From Saccharum officinarum (Eukaryota > Streptophyta > Magnoliopsida > Poales > Poaceae), in NCBI GenBank assembly GCA_020631735.1, contig CM036199.1, positions 21,927,553 to 21,991,552 on the forward strand: DNA of 64,000 nucleotides. The letters are read 5' to 3'. The translations under genes were made by a program, and so were the position numbers. The first letter of the stretch is position 1. Each line of letters begins with the position of its first letter. The notes below the pieces were generated by a model. It did not search any database. It was not told the DNA's origin and saw nothing but the letters and a program-made list of their open reading frames with translations. Shown one piece after another: positions 23,596 through 35,444 of the stretch.

Positions 23596-24000
23596 TTAAT
23601 GGTTCATGGATTTTTTAAACCTGGCATCAGAGACACTGCAGAAGGCAACACCATAGGGGAGTAAATACGTAAATATAGAATTACCTAGGCGCCGCCGGAC
23701 CCGCAGGGGTTCTAAGACCGTCGTTCCTGAATCCGAAGGCGACGGAGATGAAGCAACGGCAGGTAGGTGTTCCTTGGCAGCACGGTCTGTGTCACAAAGG
23801 AAAAGGAATGAAACCGTATGTCTATACATACCGAAGACAGGCATTGAAGCAGCGAAGTAAATGTGACCATGAGCACGGAGAGTAGGAACAGTACCTCTTT
23901 GTGGCTGAAGTAGCTGAGCAGCTCTGCGTTTGCGGCCTGTATTCATAGCTGAAGCAACTAATCCGGCGGCACCTGAAGGGCCGAGAATAGCACGGTAAAC
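23596..24000 (-). pseudogene. Exon-like segments, unrecognised
   Basis: On the minus strand, 23947-23896 opens after a CAG acceptor with an ATG frame (MNTGRKRRAAQLLQPQR) and closes with a GT donor. A second segment, about 23789-23689, is bounded by ACACAG on its 5' side and ends TAG/GTAATT. Splice-like borders inside a non-genic tract next to a Helitron end suggest captured exons. I do not recognise the source gene. Confidence 0.3.
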
Positions 24001-24439
24001 AGCCCGATAGGGTCGCTGAATAAATAAATCACAGAACAGAGCATGAACCTAGGTGGTGTATTGTTTTGGAATAGAGGGATGTAAGTTAAACCAAGCATCA
24101 CTGAAGCACTCACTCAGGAGTTCTGAAATTAGCATATGTAAACGCGAAGGTGAAGACGAACGAAAGCAGATGAATCAACACTACCTATCGCTGAATATTA
24201 CATCTATATATGTGACTGATTTACATAAGGAGGTGTCCGTCCGTGGGGTGTGCTGGCACCCGAAGACACGGCTCCGTAGATAGGTCGATGATAAGTGCAG
24301 ACCAAACCGATGCAGTACATGGCAGCATGATAAGCTAACGACTGGAGGGCAGCGAATCGATGCAAAATGAGGCAGCGGAGCCCTTTGCGCATTTCATCGA
24401 GCACTTGAAGGGCATAGGCCACAAAGAGGCAAGGAAAGC

Positions 24440-25860
24440 AGCAGATGGGGGCGTCACGGTGATCAAAGACGAAGGGAATCGGAGGGCACTGAAGACTTGA
24501 TGCGCAACAGAGGGGAAGGGGCGACGTACGTGGCCGTGGAGGCGAGGTCGGAGCGCTGGCGCGAGTGGCACCGCCCGGGGAGGCGGTCGCTCGCGAGGCC
24601 TGTGCTGCGGTGGCCGGCGGACCCCCCGGCCGCGGGGCTGCGGGAGCGGCAAAGGGGCGTGCACCGTGGCCTGCCGGAAGCGGAGGCGCGGTCGCGGCAG
24701 ACGGACCGACGTCGCCGGGCGTGCGGGAAACGCGGCAGGCAGCGGGGGCTGCGACGCGGGAGGCGAGCGGGAGGGGCGCGACGGGGTTGGAGAGGCAAGG
24801 CGCGGTGGGCGCACAGGCCGGAAGGTCGGCGCGCGTACCGAGGCGGGCACGGAGGCGATGGAGACGGCGAGGTATTGGCGACGACGTACCGGCAGCGTTT
24901 TTTTTTTTTTTTTTTACCGCGGGGCGGCGGGGTCGACGATGGAGCGGGCGTAGGAGCGAGGCACGGCGGCAGCGCGGGAGGGCTGAATCGGAGGCGTAGC
25001 CTGCAGATCAAACGGGCAGGAAAGACGATCGACGTGGAGGACGGAGGTAGCCGTAAATGGTATACGGGAATTTAAACCCTACAAAAACCTCTCGGCGAGT
25101 AACCAGCCTATCCACGATAGCAAATTTGATTTTGCTTCGTCTGATCTGCGATTGGACGCTTGGAATACGCGGTCGCTCCTGTTGAGGCCATTCTCATCGG
25201 CAGCTTCGTCTTCGTGATTTCTGGAAGCCTCGAATTCTCCGCTTCCACGCCAATACGAGGCCTCCAGCGTGAGCTTGCCCGGGTCAAAAGCTAGCCAGCG
25301 GTCAAAAAAAAGGAAAAGGGCAAGGGCGACGAAGGACAGAAAGAAAATGTGTTCCTGCGCTATCCCCTCCCTCTCGATGCCTTTACTGTCTCCCCTTGCC
25401 TCCCCTTCCTCTCCCCGCGCGGCGGCGCAACCAGGCGGCGACAGCGTGGCAGGAACCCCAGCGACGAAGGGCGCCGGCGTGGTGGCTCGGCACGCCCCCC
25501 CCCTCCCCCACCCCCACGTGCCGCGGCGACGGCGCAGCGCCCCGGTGCAGGTACACTCCAGCGGCGGCCGCCGGTGCAAGGCGAGCGCGCCTGCCTCTCC
25601 CAGTTCCCTCCTTCTCTCTCGTTGCTCCGGCCGCGGGTGTTGGGCGAGGGTGTCGGTCTTTACTGGGGTCGATCCGGGGCCTCCACGACCGGATCCAGGG
25701 CCCCCATGGCCGGATCCGTTCATTCCCCCACCGGATCTGACCTGGAGGCGTCCTCTCGCTGCGTCCGGCGTCGAGGGACGTGGCATGGATGGGGCGTCCT
25801 GCGGATGTGTACTTGGTAATGGTGTTTATAGACTGCAGTTGAGGAAACCCTAAATACATG
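24440..25860. other. GC-rich exon-like tract, unrecognised
   Basis: About 1.4 kb is far GC-richer than its surroundings and gives overlapping open frames on both strands up to 235 aa, rich in Arg, Ala, Pro and Gly. None carries a domain I recognise, and the frames compete with one another, so composition is the likely cause. It could be one or two captured 5' gene ends, because it lies between two Helitron 3' termini of opposite orientation. A 17-nt T run interrupts it at about 24899-24915. Confidence 0.3.
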
Positions 25861-28800
25861 TTCTTCCTCGTTTCTTCTTTTTAGGCCTTTTTTGAAATCT
25901 AATTCTGATCTTCGTTGAAATTGCTTGGTCCTCTGTATTAGTATTGCTGAAACAAGAGCTATGTCTTATCAACGAAGCAGAAGAGAGGGAAAGGGGCCCA
26001 TAGCTGATGGGGACAAATGAGTGGAATGGGTGGAGGCTGACGCCAATCTTGCTGCTTCGTGCATCTTCATTTGTGTGATCCAGATATAGTTTAAAAAACA
26101 ATATAAATTGCTAGGACCTGTCAACGACATATTGTATATTTTTCTTGGTTTAGCAACCTACTCTCTGTTTATATAAATTGACAGTTTTGGATCGAGCGTA
26201 TGAGTCTACCTTCCAGCTCAGGAGGGCTAATAGTTTGGGTGCTTTGCTTTGTGCCTCTCACCGACATCCGACAATTATATCAACACATGCATATATGTTT
26301 TCCTACATGTTTTGTGTTCAGTACAATGTCCAGTTTCTATTTCTAGACTACATGGTTGAAGTGGGACTGGTATAATCATGCTCTGTCCATGCCTTCATGG
26401 CTTGGTGATATATCTTTTTATTATTATGCATTGTTTGTTGTTCCTTTACTATCTTGCACGTTCAAGCTGATGCTTTGATTATTTCTTTCATATTCCATTC
26501 ACTGTTCTTAATGGAGCATATTTGGTGTTGCTGGTCATCAGCACTGCTCGGCTATCTCCTGCGGCGTCGCCCACAGATTGAGTATACATCATTCCATTTT
26601 CTTCTTCAAGTCCTTAGGGTTATTTCTTTCAAATCTTGTTGCTCCTAATCAAATTAAATACTTGCATACTTGGTAGGGCTACGACGTAGGCATGCTGGTT
26701 CTTATCAATTTACTTTTGATTATCAATATCAGACTTCTAGCTTTCAAGTAGACTTTATTTCTTTGGTTGTCCTTTGTATTTCCCGTTGGTGGTTACCCTT
26801 CAAGAAGTTCGGACTGGTGTTCATGCTTCTTGCTTCGGAAAGGGCGCGTCAAAGATTTGCCATCATGGCTGCCTCCGCAACAACCAGGTCATTGTATGTC
26901 TTGCCTTTAATAAAAAATTTGGACTTATGGATTTTTTCAGTTGAGCGAACCCACCTGAAACTGGCCAATCCTCTGGTTCTTGTTTTCCCAGTTCAGCCAA
27001 CACAGATTGTTTTTAGGTGCTCCTTTCAGTTACCCTGCGTTTGTGAGGTTGCTCGTCTTCTAATCTTGTGTCTTCACTGATTTATTATAGCTTTGTCTTT
27101 TTATAGGGTCATTTCCGTGCCGCTCGAATTGCCCTTTGATATAACGACATTTATAATTTATTTATACTACCCTTACATGCTGCCATACTATAACTATTTT
27201 GGCAAAATGACATGAAATTGAACTTATGCACATTTTAGTTATTGGAATTGAAGGGGAAAATGCAATCATTCTTCACTATGGAATGTATTCACTTAAAGAG
27301 CTAAATCTGCTTTGGAGTTTCACTTCCAGTTCAATGTTCTCATATCATGTATTACTATGTCTTCTTATTTGTTGCAGAATAGGAAACACCTTTGCCACCT
27401 AACTGAAAACACCTACCACTTAATTTTCATTTTTACGGGCAGGTAGGAGTTTCAGATGTGCTATAGTTACCGGTGTCTGGGTGATAACTAGGGTGATGGG
27501 TGAGAGGAATAGGCTCAGGATTGTCATTCAACGTGCAAGATATGAGCCTTTGCGAAACTAAAATTCTTTCTTTTTTCCAAGCTATGATCCGATACTTCCC
27601 GGTTTATATTGACACAGACAATTGTTGATTCGTTTCCATGTAAACATTGCCTGCTATATGCCATATTTAGTTGACAGCTCCTGCCTAAAGTTCAGGTCTA
27701 CTAATAAAGTCGTACATGTATTATATTATTTACAATGGTCTATATCTGCTAAAAAACATACAAGTGTCACATTGTATGATGTATGTTTATGAACTGTTAT
27801 TAGTCATTGTACAGATTAAATCTAATTTGATGCCATATTATGCACTACAAGGTAAAATTTTTGCTGTTCCACCAACATGTTTGTAATATATCTGTACTCC
27901 AAGACTAAGGTACTCTCCTAAGACCACTACTATGCCTATATAAATCTATTGACCTATGTACAGTGATGATCGGTATTTATACAACTCTTTCTCTATATAA
28001 TGTTTGCTTATATTTGTATTCAAAGTGCTTTTTTCCATCTAAGATGCACCTTTTTCCTAATAAAAGGCCACATGGTACACTGAAAAAGAATCTAACACAT
28101 ATGTGATATATTTTTGATACTCTTGGCCATAAGACCTCCCTGCTAAGAGCCTAAGAGACTCCTTCCTTATTTTAAGGAATAAATTATTAGAAACTTCCAT
28201 TCTATCTAATGACAGTAAAAAAGGAGGCATTTAAGTGTCTGCAGCCTTTGTGAATGGTAAGACCAAACCAGGTTGTCCTTTATACGCTCACAATGCTTCT
28301 CTTCCTACTTGCAGGTTTGCATCATCTGCATTTGAGGTGTTTCGTGCTGATATGCATAGCATGGAAACCATGCTGAATTGCTGGGTCAGCCCCTCCGCAC
28401 GCAATAGTTTTCTCTGCTCATCCATGTAAGCCTGCTTGCCACCTGCTGCATGCTCAGAAAATGACTGAACTAAGTCGGCTTGACTTATTTTGATGGCTCT
28501 GATTTGTTTTCTTAAATCTCTTTAATTGCTCTGTTAGCTATTTGATTTGCAGGTAGGTTTTTCAAAAAATATGCTCAGAGATCGGAGATACTATGAGAGA
28601 AAACAATGGCAACCCTACTGCCACAACTATTTCATTCTTCATATATCGGTGGCCTGCAACAGAGCAGGTGTGCCTTTTTGGGATATGTCTACAAAAACTG
28701 TCCGACCATTAGATATAATCTATATTTATAGCTGGCCATGTCACACTATTAAACTATGTGTTGAGTAGCAATGATAGGTACGAGTGATATCTATGCTGCC

Positions 28801-29934
28801 TAATATGTTTTGTGGACTTGGTACATCGTATCAAATACGATAACTAAGGTTCATAACAACACTGGTGCTGGAATTTATATTATACCTGCTACCATAACAC
28901 ATTGCCTTATTATGTGCATATATTAATATACAAGACCCCAAATTTATAAAGAAACTGCGGCTAAGGTGGGCATATTTGTTTATGGTACAGATGCAGAGAT
29001 CAGGAGGGACGGTATCTGGTATTGAAAAGTCTCTGAAGATGCAAAACCCAGGTCTCAACATCATTTGTATTCAGGTAATACACCATTTAGAAACATCAAT
29101 TAGGTCAATATGATCTTTCAAGCTTATAATGTGTTTTATATTGGAAGTTGTAGCCAGACAAAAATGTTTCGTTCAAGAGTTTATCTACACTTGAGTGTCA
29201 TGCACCAAAGAGTGCAATGCCTCCTTGGTTTCTATCTCCACTGACTATACACGGCCATCTAACCTTGTTTCAGACTTAAGCAACACAGCACATTGTTATA
29301 GCTAAACCAGTATAGACTTCATTTTTATTCATGTACAGTTATACACCACAAATCATTCTTTCTCCACCACACATATATGTATCTTTTAAAAATCCTATTC
29401 TTACTAAAACTAGGCACAGCTCTCTTTGCAGGAACAAATAGATGAAGCACATCCTCCATGAACAATAGCCGTTCTGATCAAAAGAAAAGCTACAAACAGA
29501 GCATTAGATACGTTGATAGCCCCAGACTAACAATCAACTTCATCATATCCGCTTTGTAAAATAACACCGCATGTAATATATCCCTATATGCTACTCTTTA
29601 TCTCCTGCAAAATTAGGCCTATGTACAAATTCATATTTTACTCTCAGCTACTTTCCAGCGTATATGACATATCCCCTATTTCCTACCGTTTACCTCCTGC
29701 GAGATTAAACTATGTATAAATTCATATAGTGCTCTCAGCTACTTTCCAATGTATGGCATATCATTTATTATCTCGACATTATCCTGCTCTTTACTTTGCA
29801 AAAAGTGTGTACCTAAGGACATGAACTAGCTTGTTATCTCGACATTACCGTGCTCTTTCAAGATGATGGTGCTAGAGATCACAACCTCAGTAATTTGTAC
29901 TTAATACTTATATATCTATCTACATAAATCTACC
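25861..29934. other. Intergenic, no supported gene
   Basis: Low-GC sequence with scattered splice-like AG/GT words and frames below 140 aa. The longest, 26670-27080 on the plus strand, has no recognisable domain. It may be the interior of the Helitron ending at 29975, or non-coding DNA. Confidence 0.35.
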
Positions 29935-29975
29935 CTATATCTGCCAACGCGCGCAGGGCGCGTGCTTTCTACTAG
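29935..29975 (+). mobile_element. Helitron 3' terminus
   Basis: The plus strand carries a GC-rich stem, ACGCGC / GCGCGT, with a 5-nt loop, then GCTTTCTA, then CTAG and a flanking T. This is the Helitron 3' signature. Its orientation is opposite to the terminus at 23473. The 5' TC end was not found. Confidence 0.65.
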
Positions 29976-30038
29976 TAAGGGTATATGGTAGATTTAGCTC
30001 GCGCGCGCAGAGGCTTTCCCTAGGGCAAACTTTAATTT

Positions 30039-30278
30039 GGGCCATGTTTAGTTTGCAAAATGTTTTTGAAAAAAACACTGTAGCACTTTTCGTTTGTATT
30101 TGACAAACTTTGTCCAATCATGGATTAACTAGGCTTAAAAGATTTATCTCGACATTTATAGACAAACTATGCAATTAGTTTTTTTTACCTATATTTAATG
30201 CTTCATACATATACCGGTAATACGATGCGACGAGAAATCTTGAAAATTTTTGCTTTTTTAAGCAAACTAAACATGGCC
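30039..30278. mobile_element. Tourist/PIF-like MITE
   Basis: The ends GGGCCATGTTTAGTTTGC and AGCAAACTAAACATGGCC form near-perfect 17-bp inverted repeats over a 240-bp element. The interior shows the family words TAGGCTTAAAAGATTTATC and ATTTAATGCTTCATACAT. It is one of four such elements within 1.5 kb. Confidence 0.8.
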
Positions 30279-30437
30279 TTGGCCGGGTGCTACTAGCGTT
30301 CAGCAGGCTAGCGCGTCTGGAGATGCAATCCCATTTCCCCAAAATGCGCACGGGAGACGGGTACGACAGTTAGTGGACACGGGAGACGCGACACGAACAC
30401 GAGCTGTGCTCTCTTCTTTCACGGTGTCGGGCGAGAG

Positions 30438-30472
30438 GTGGCACGCCGCACGCCGCACGCCGCACGCCGCAT
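30438..30472. repeat. Short 7-bp tandem repeat
   Basis: GCACGCC/CACGCCG is iterated about five times in a row. It lies in GC-rich spacer between two MITEs and has no coding frame of note. Confidence 0.7.
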
Positions 30473-30572
30473 GATTCGGACCTTCCGGGTGGTGCACCGT
30501 GCACGGGACCGAGAGCAGGGGAGTCGCCGATCAGGATTCGGAATGGACACGCGCGCGCCCTGGGATTACTTT

Positions 30573-30794
30573 GGGCCTGTTTAGATAAAAAAAAATCTGC
30601 AAAAAACACGTAGCGTTTTCGTTGTTATTTGGTAATCAGTGTCCAATCATAGACTAACTAGGCTTAAAAGATTCGTCTTATGATTTACAGTTAAACTGTG
30701 TAATTAATTTTATTTTTTATCTATTTTAATGCTCATACATGTGTCAAAGATTTATTACGTAGGTTTTGAGAAATTTTTTGGAACTAAATAGACC
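30573..30794. mobile_element. Tourist/PIF-like MITE
   Basis: The left end is GGGCCTGTTTAGAT and the right end GGAACTAAATAGACC. Family words TAGGCTTAAAAGATTCGTC and AATTAATTTTATTTTTTATC lie inside. The right end is partly decayed. Confidence 0.72.
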
Positions 30795-30896
30795 TTAGGG
30801 GCCAGATTCATAACCCAGTTCCAAATAACACACAACTCGTTGGGGCTTATACCAGAGCTTATTAGCTCATGATTGTTTGGTTAGTGGCCAGATTTA

Positions 30897-31139
30897 GGCT
30901 GTGTTTAGTTTTCAAATTTGGAGTATCAAAATTCACTGTAGCGACACTGTATTATTCGTTTGTATTTGGTAATAATTGTCCAAACGTTGACTAATTAGGC
31001 TTAAACGTTCGTCTCGCAAGTAAACCAAACTGTGCAATTAATTTTAATTTTTCCACATTTAGTACTCTATACATGTATCGCAGTTTGATGTGACGAATTT
31101 TTTTTTTAATAGTACCTTTTCGATGGAATAAACGCAGCC
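30897..31139. mobile_element. Tourist/PIF-like MITE with TTA TSD
   Basis: The inverted ends GGCTGTGTTTAGTTTTC and GGAATAAACGCAGCC bound 243 bp and are flanked by TTA on both sides. TTA is the TWA target preference of PIF/Harbinger/Tourist elements, which supports that placement for the whole family here. Confidence 0.8.
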
Positions 31140-31276
31140 TTATTTGCTCGTGAAGGTAGAACGTGCTGCTGTTGGAGCGAGTTTAACAGTGGGATCAGAG
31201 GCGTTTTGCTTCAGCAAGGGGCGTCTTGCCGCTGAGAGCCAGACCATTCGGCTCACCGCCGATTGCAAGAATTTCA

Positions 31277-31502
31277 GGGCGTGTTTAGTTTAGAGGCGGT
31301 AAAGTTTTCGGGATACTATAGCACATGTGTAACTATAGTAATTAGTGTTTAATTATGACTAATTAGGCTTACAAAATTCGTCTCGTAAAATACATGCAAA
31401 CTGTGTAATTAATTATTATTTTTATTTATTTTAATGCTCTATGCATATCTCCAATATTTGATATGATGGGAAGTAAAGTTTTGTGGTGGAACTGAACACC
31501 CC
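31277..31502. mobile_element. Tourist/PIF-like MITE
   Basis: The left end is GGGCGTGTTTAGTTTAG and the right end TGGAACTGAACACCCC. The interior has ACTAATTAGGCTTACAAAAT and TTCGTCTCGTAAAAT family words. The TSD is not clear. Confidence 0.72.
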
Positions 31503-32052
31503 TTTATTGCCGTTGCAAGCGGACTTGCCTCCGAAAGTTAGCTTTTATATATATGCTCTTCTTAACCGCGGAGCCACGGGGTGGTCGGCCGAGCTCGTCG
31601 CCGACGTTTAAAAGAAAATTTTCTGTATATATCAAATTAGAACTCTGTAACTTTCTAGCTAAATATTTTTGTATAATTAAAATTGCTCGGGTTCCTAAAA
31701 GCTTCTTGCTCCGCTAATGAAACTTGCCAACTTGCTAAGCAAAAGTTTCTAGCTTCCCTAAGACCAAATGCATCCGGGGCGAGATTCTCGGCTTTAGCAA
31801 ACGGGTGGCTGGCTGACGGCCAACGGGGAGCTAGATTCAGCGAAGAAATACTGGCTACATGGGAATGGTGTTCGTGTTCGTCGGTGATATCGGATGGGGT
31901 CAGGTCGTCCCATTATTTCGCAGTGCAATGGACGGCCAAACAAAGAGGCGGATGGAACCGATTCGTTTGGAACCTGACCTGCTATCTCTTCGCATCTGGT
32001 CTGGAAGCAAAGATATGGACGCCATTGGCCTGCGGCTGCTGCTATCTCTTGC
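31503..32052. other. Spacer left of assembly gap
   Basis: No recognised gene. A plus frame of about 120 codons (31683 onward) runs into the gap and shows no domain. Because the gap follows, this stretch may not adjoin the SIRE element in the real chromosome. Confidence 0.4.
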
Positions 32053-32152
32053 NNNNNNNNNNNNNNNNNNNNNNNNNNNNNNNNNNNNNNNNNNNNNNNN
32101 NNNNNNNNNNNNNNNNNNNNNNNNNNNNNNNNNNNNNNNNNNNNNNNNNNNN
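32053..32152. other. Assembly gap, 100 N
   Basis: Exactly 100 undetermined bases, the conventional placeholder for a gap of unknown size. It cuts the pol region of the SIRE-type element, whose 3' part and second LTR are not seen to the left. Confidence 0.97.
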
Positions 32153-33421
32153 CTATGCCTTTCTTGAGAATATAGCATTGCACCAAACACTCTAAAGTAT
32201 GCAATGTTGGGCTTTCTTCCATTCAATAGCTTCATATGGTGTCTTCCTCAAGCTTCCCATGGCAATAGGAGACGGTTGCTACAATAGCAAGCCGTGTTGA
32301 TAGGCTTCACTCAAAATGAATGACTCATATTGTATTCACTAAGCATTGATCTAGCCATATCAATCAGGTTCTATTTTTCCTTTCAACTACACCATTGGAT
32401 TGAGGAGTGTATGTTGGTGAGAATTGATGTCCAATACCAAGATCTCACACAAATCTTCAATTCTTGTGTTCTTGAACTCACTACCATTGTCACTTCTAAT
32501 CTTCTTGATAGTTGTCTCAAACTCATTTTGCACTCTCTTGACAAAAGACTTGAATAGTCATAAACATCACTCTTGTCATAGAGAAAGAACACCCAAGTGT
32601 ATCTAGTGTAGTCATCAACAATCACAAACCATACTTTGCCACCAATGCTAGTGTATGTTGTTGGCCCAAACAAGTCATGTGCAATAGCTCAAATGCTTTT
32701 GATGTGCTCATTTCACTTTTACTAGGATGTGAATTCCAACTTGTTTGCCGGCTTGACAAGCACTACAAGTTATCCTTCTCAAAAGTGACATCCTTCAAGC
32801 CTCTAACTAAGTCATGCCTCAAAAGTTTGTTCAATTGTTTCATTCCAACATGACCAAGCCTTCTATGCCATAACCATCCCATACTAGATTTACTAAGCAA
32901 GCATGATATCAATTGTGTCTCACTATCATTGAAGTCAACCAAGTATAAGCTTCCATGTCTAAATCCTTTGAATATCAAATCTATCCATCAACACTTATGA
33001 CTTCAACATCATCACTACCAAATATGCACTTGAATCCAAGATCATAAAGTTATGCCACCGACAAAAGATTGAAATCCAAGCTCTCAACTAGCAACACATT
33101 AGATATGCTCATGTCATTTGAGATAGCAATTTTACCAAGCCCTTGATCTTGCCTTCTTGTTGTTGCTAAAAGTGATAGCATCAAAACCACCATTTTGACT
33201 TGTATCAATTGAATTGAACATACAAGAGTCTTCGGTCATATGTTGAGTGCACCCACTATCAAGCACTCAATGCCTTCCTCCGGCTTTGTAATTGACCTAC
33301 AAGACAAGATCAATTCCTTTTAGGTACCCAAACTTGTTTGGGTCCTTCAAGGTTAGAGACTAAGCTCTTTGGTACCCAAATGACTTTCTTCTTTGAGTCC
33401 ATCTATGGTGCACCAATGAAC
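32153..33421 (-). pseudogene. SIRE-type copia pol remnant
   Basis: Minus-strand fragments in order: the gag-pre-integrase segment at 32978-32763 (WLWHRRLGHVG), integrase core pieces at 32673-32383 (VDDYTRYTWVFFLYDKSD), then NGRKPNIAYFRVFGA at about 32230-32180 next to the gap. Frames change between them and stops interrupt, so pol is broken. No protease, RT or RNase H is visible; the RT side would lie beyond the gap. The order matches Ty1/copia, with integrase before RT. Confidence 0.85.
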
Positions 33422-35386
33422 TTAGCATGAACACCATTTGTACCTGGTAAGCATATAGAAAGAATCAAATTTAATTGAGGATACATTTGCATTGGATTTC
33501 TTGTTAATGCAATGTTGCTCTATATGACCAACTTGCTTGCAACTTTTGCAATAGCTACCATTGTTCTTCACAAAACGAGTCTTGTGAGGAGTAAAAGCGG
33601 CCTTGCCTTTCTTGGGGTTATAGCCCAATCCCTCTTTGTAGAGAGAAGCTCTTTGGCTACCCAAGCACATAAGCAAGTGGTCCTCACCACCATAAGCCTT
33701 AGCTAATGTGTGATTGAGATCTTTTACCTCCTTCTTGAGATTTTTATTCTCAACTATAAGTGTGGAGTCATAAGTGAAACCATCACTATTAGATGAGGAT
33801 GGTATAGATGCGCTACATGAAGAGTTAGTGGGAGCAACAACAATAGGCTTATGAAAGGATTCATCAATTATATCACATGATATACCTATGTTACAAGTTT
33901 TAGCTTTCTCAACATTAGTTGGCATATTTTCATATTTTTTAACTAGAGAGGAATGAACTTCTTCAAGCTTAGTGTGAGACTTTTGAAGCTTCTTATGGTC
34001 TACCTTTAGACTCTCATAAGATACCCTAAGCTCATCAAGTTCTTGCATAAGGTTTTTCTTTTCTTTAAGCAAGCCCTTGCACTCCTTTCTAGATTCTTTA
34101 AAATGTTGAGTGCAATCTTCTAGCATAGTGATTAGTTCATCTTTAGTGAATTCTTCTTCATCACTATCACTATCACTATCATTATTATGATCACTCTCAT
34201 CATCGGATGATACCTTAGTGGCCTTAGCCATGAAGCATGATGGAGTGTCGAAGATGGAGACCTTCTCTTGGATGGCAATGCTAGCATGTCCCTTCTTCTT
34301 ACTCTTGTTGTCATCCTCATCATCACTTGAGGAGTCATCACTATCCCATATAGCAACATGAGAATCATTCTTCTTCTTATAAGAGCTCTCTTTCTTTTCT
34401 TGCTTCTTCTTTTGCTTCTTCCTTTCCTTCTTGATAGCATCTTCATTATCACTATCATAAGGACACTTTGCAATGAGATGGTTCTTGCTATGGCATCTAA
34501 AGCATCTCATGGTATGCTCATTCTTCTTGTAAGAGTTCTTCCTCCTTCTTGCACGAAAGCCCTTCTTCTTCATGAATTTGCCAAATTGTTTGACAAAAAG
34601 AGCCATCTTCTCATCAATGTCATCACTATCACAAGAGCTTGAGTCTTCATCACTTGATGATTCAATCTTAGATTTTCCCTTGGATGTGGTGGCTTTGAAT
34701 GCCACACTCTTCTTCTTTTCATCATCTTTCTTCTTATTTTCTTTCTTCTTCTTCTTGACCAACTCATCCTTCTCATCATCTTCTCTATATGAATCACCGG
34801 TCATCACTTCTTGGAATATTTGTTGAGGAGTTGAATCCTTCAATGTAGTCCTTACTAGCACGGTGATCAATGTATCGAATCTCTTGGGTAGACTTCTCAA
34901 GAACTTCATAGAGAATTGATTATCCTTGACCTCCTCACCAAGTGCCTTGAGCTCATTGACAATGACTTGCAACCTATGAAACATCTCCGGTATACTTTCA
35001 TCATCTTGCATCTTGAAGCTTGAAAATTTTTCTTGCAAGATATATGCTTTAGCGGTCTTTGTGCCTTCGGTGCCCTCAAATGTTTCTTCTAGCTTGGCCC
35101 AAGCATCATGAGCAATCTCCATGTTCTTTACTTGCTCAAATGTCTTGTCATCTAATGCCTCATGAAGAGCACTAATGGCAATGTCATTGCATTGGAGCTT
35201 CTTCTCTTCCACCGGTGTAGGTGCTTCCGGATTAGCAACCTCAAATTTTATTTCGGTGACCTTTCACACTTCTCTATTGATTGACTTTAGGTGTGCGGTC
35301 ATCTTAACCTTCCAATATGCATAATTTGTGCCATCAAAGTGAGGTGCCTTCTTGGTGTTGTTGATATGCAAGCTTAATTGAGTCAT
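33422..35386 (-). pseudogene. SIRE-type copia gag, stop near N-terminus
   Basis: The frame starts at the ATG at 35386-35384 (MTQLSLHINN) and includes a FDGTNYAYWKVKM motif of the copia gag N-terminus. An in-frame TGA at 35266-35264 stands where the family has Trp (EVW). The frame then stays open for almost 600 codons to 33422. It contains a CCHC zinc knuckle (CFRCHSKNHLIAKC, at about 34495-34455), long Lys- and Asp/Glu/Ser-rich tracts, and a second Cys-rich motif near the end (CKSCKQVGHIEQHC). The large, charged gag is typical of SIRE/Maximus (Opie, Ji) elements. One nonsense mutation probably prevents full gag translation. Confidence 0.88.
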
Positions 35387-35430
35387 TTTTTTCACCGTAG
35401 GTTGTTAAGCCTCAAATAAACGGTGCCTCG

Positions 35431-35442
35431 GCTCCGATACCA
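35431..35442 (-). promoter_or_regulatory. Primer-binding site of SIRE element
   Basis: On the minus strand this reads TGGTATCGGAGC, two bases after the LTR end. It matches, with one change, the initiator Met-tRNA complement TGGTATCAGAGC used by most plant copia elements to prime minus-strand DNA synthesis. Confidence 0.85.
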
Positions 35443-35444
35443 CT

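Noticed and set aside
24335..25859. Several frames of 95-235 aa on both strands
   Set aside because: They overlap one another, have no recognisable domain and are dominated by Arg/Ala/Pro/Gly. Kept only as a GC-rich tract of unknown origin.
31683..32235. Frames of 102-170 aa running through the gap
   Set aside because: The reading frames are translated through 100 N; only the short minus-strand copia part right of the gap is real.
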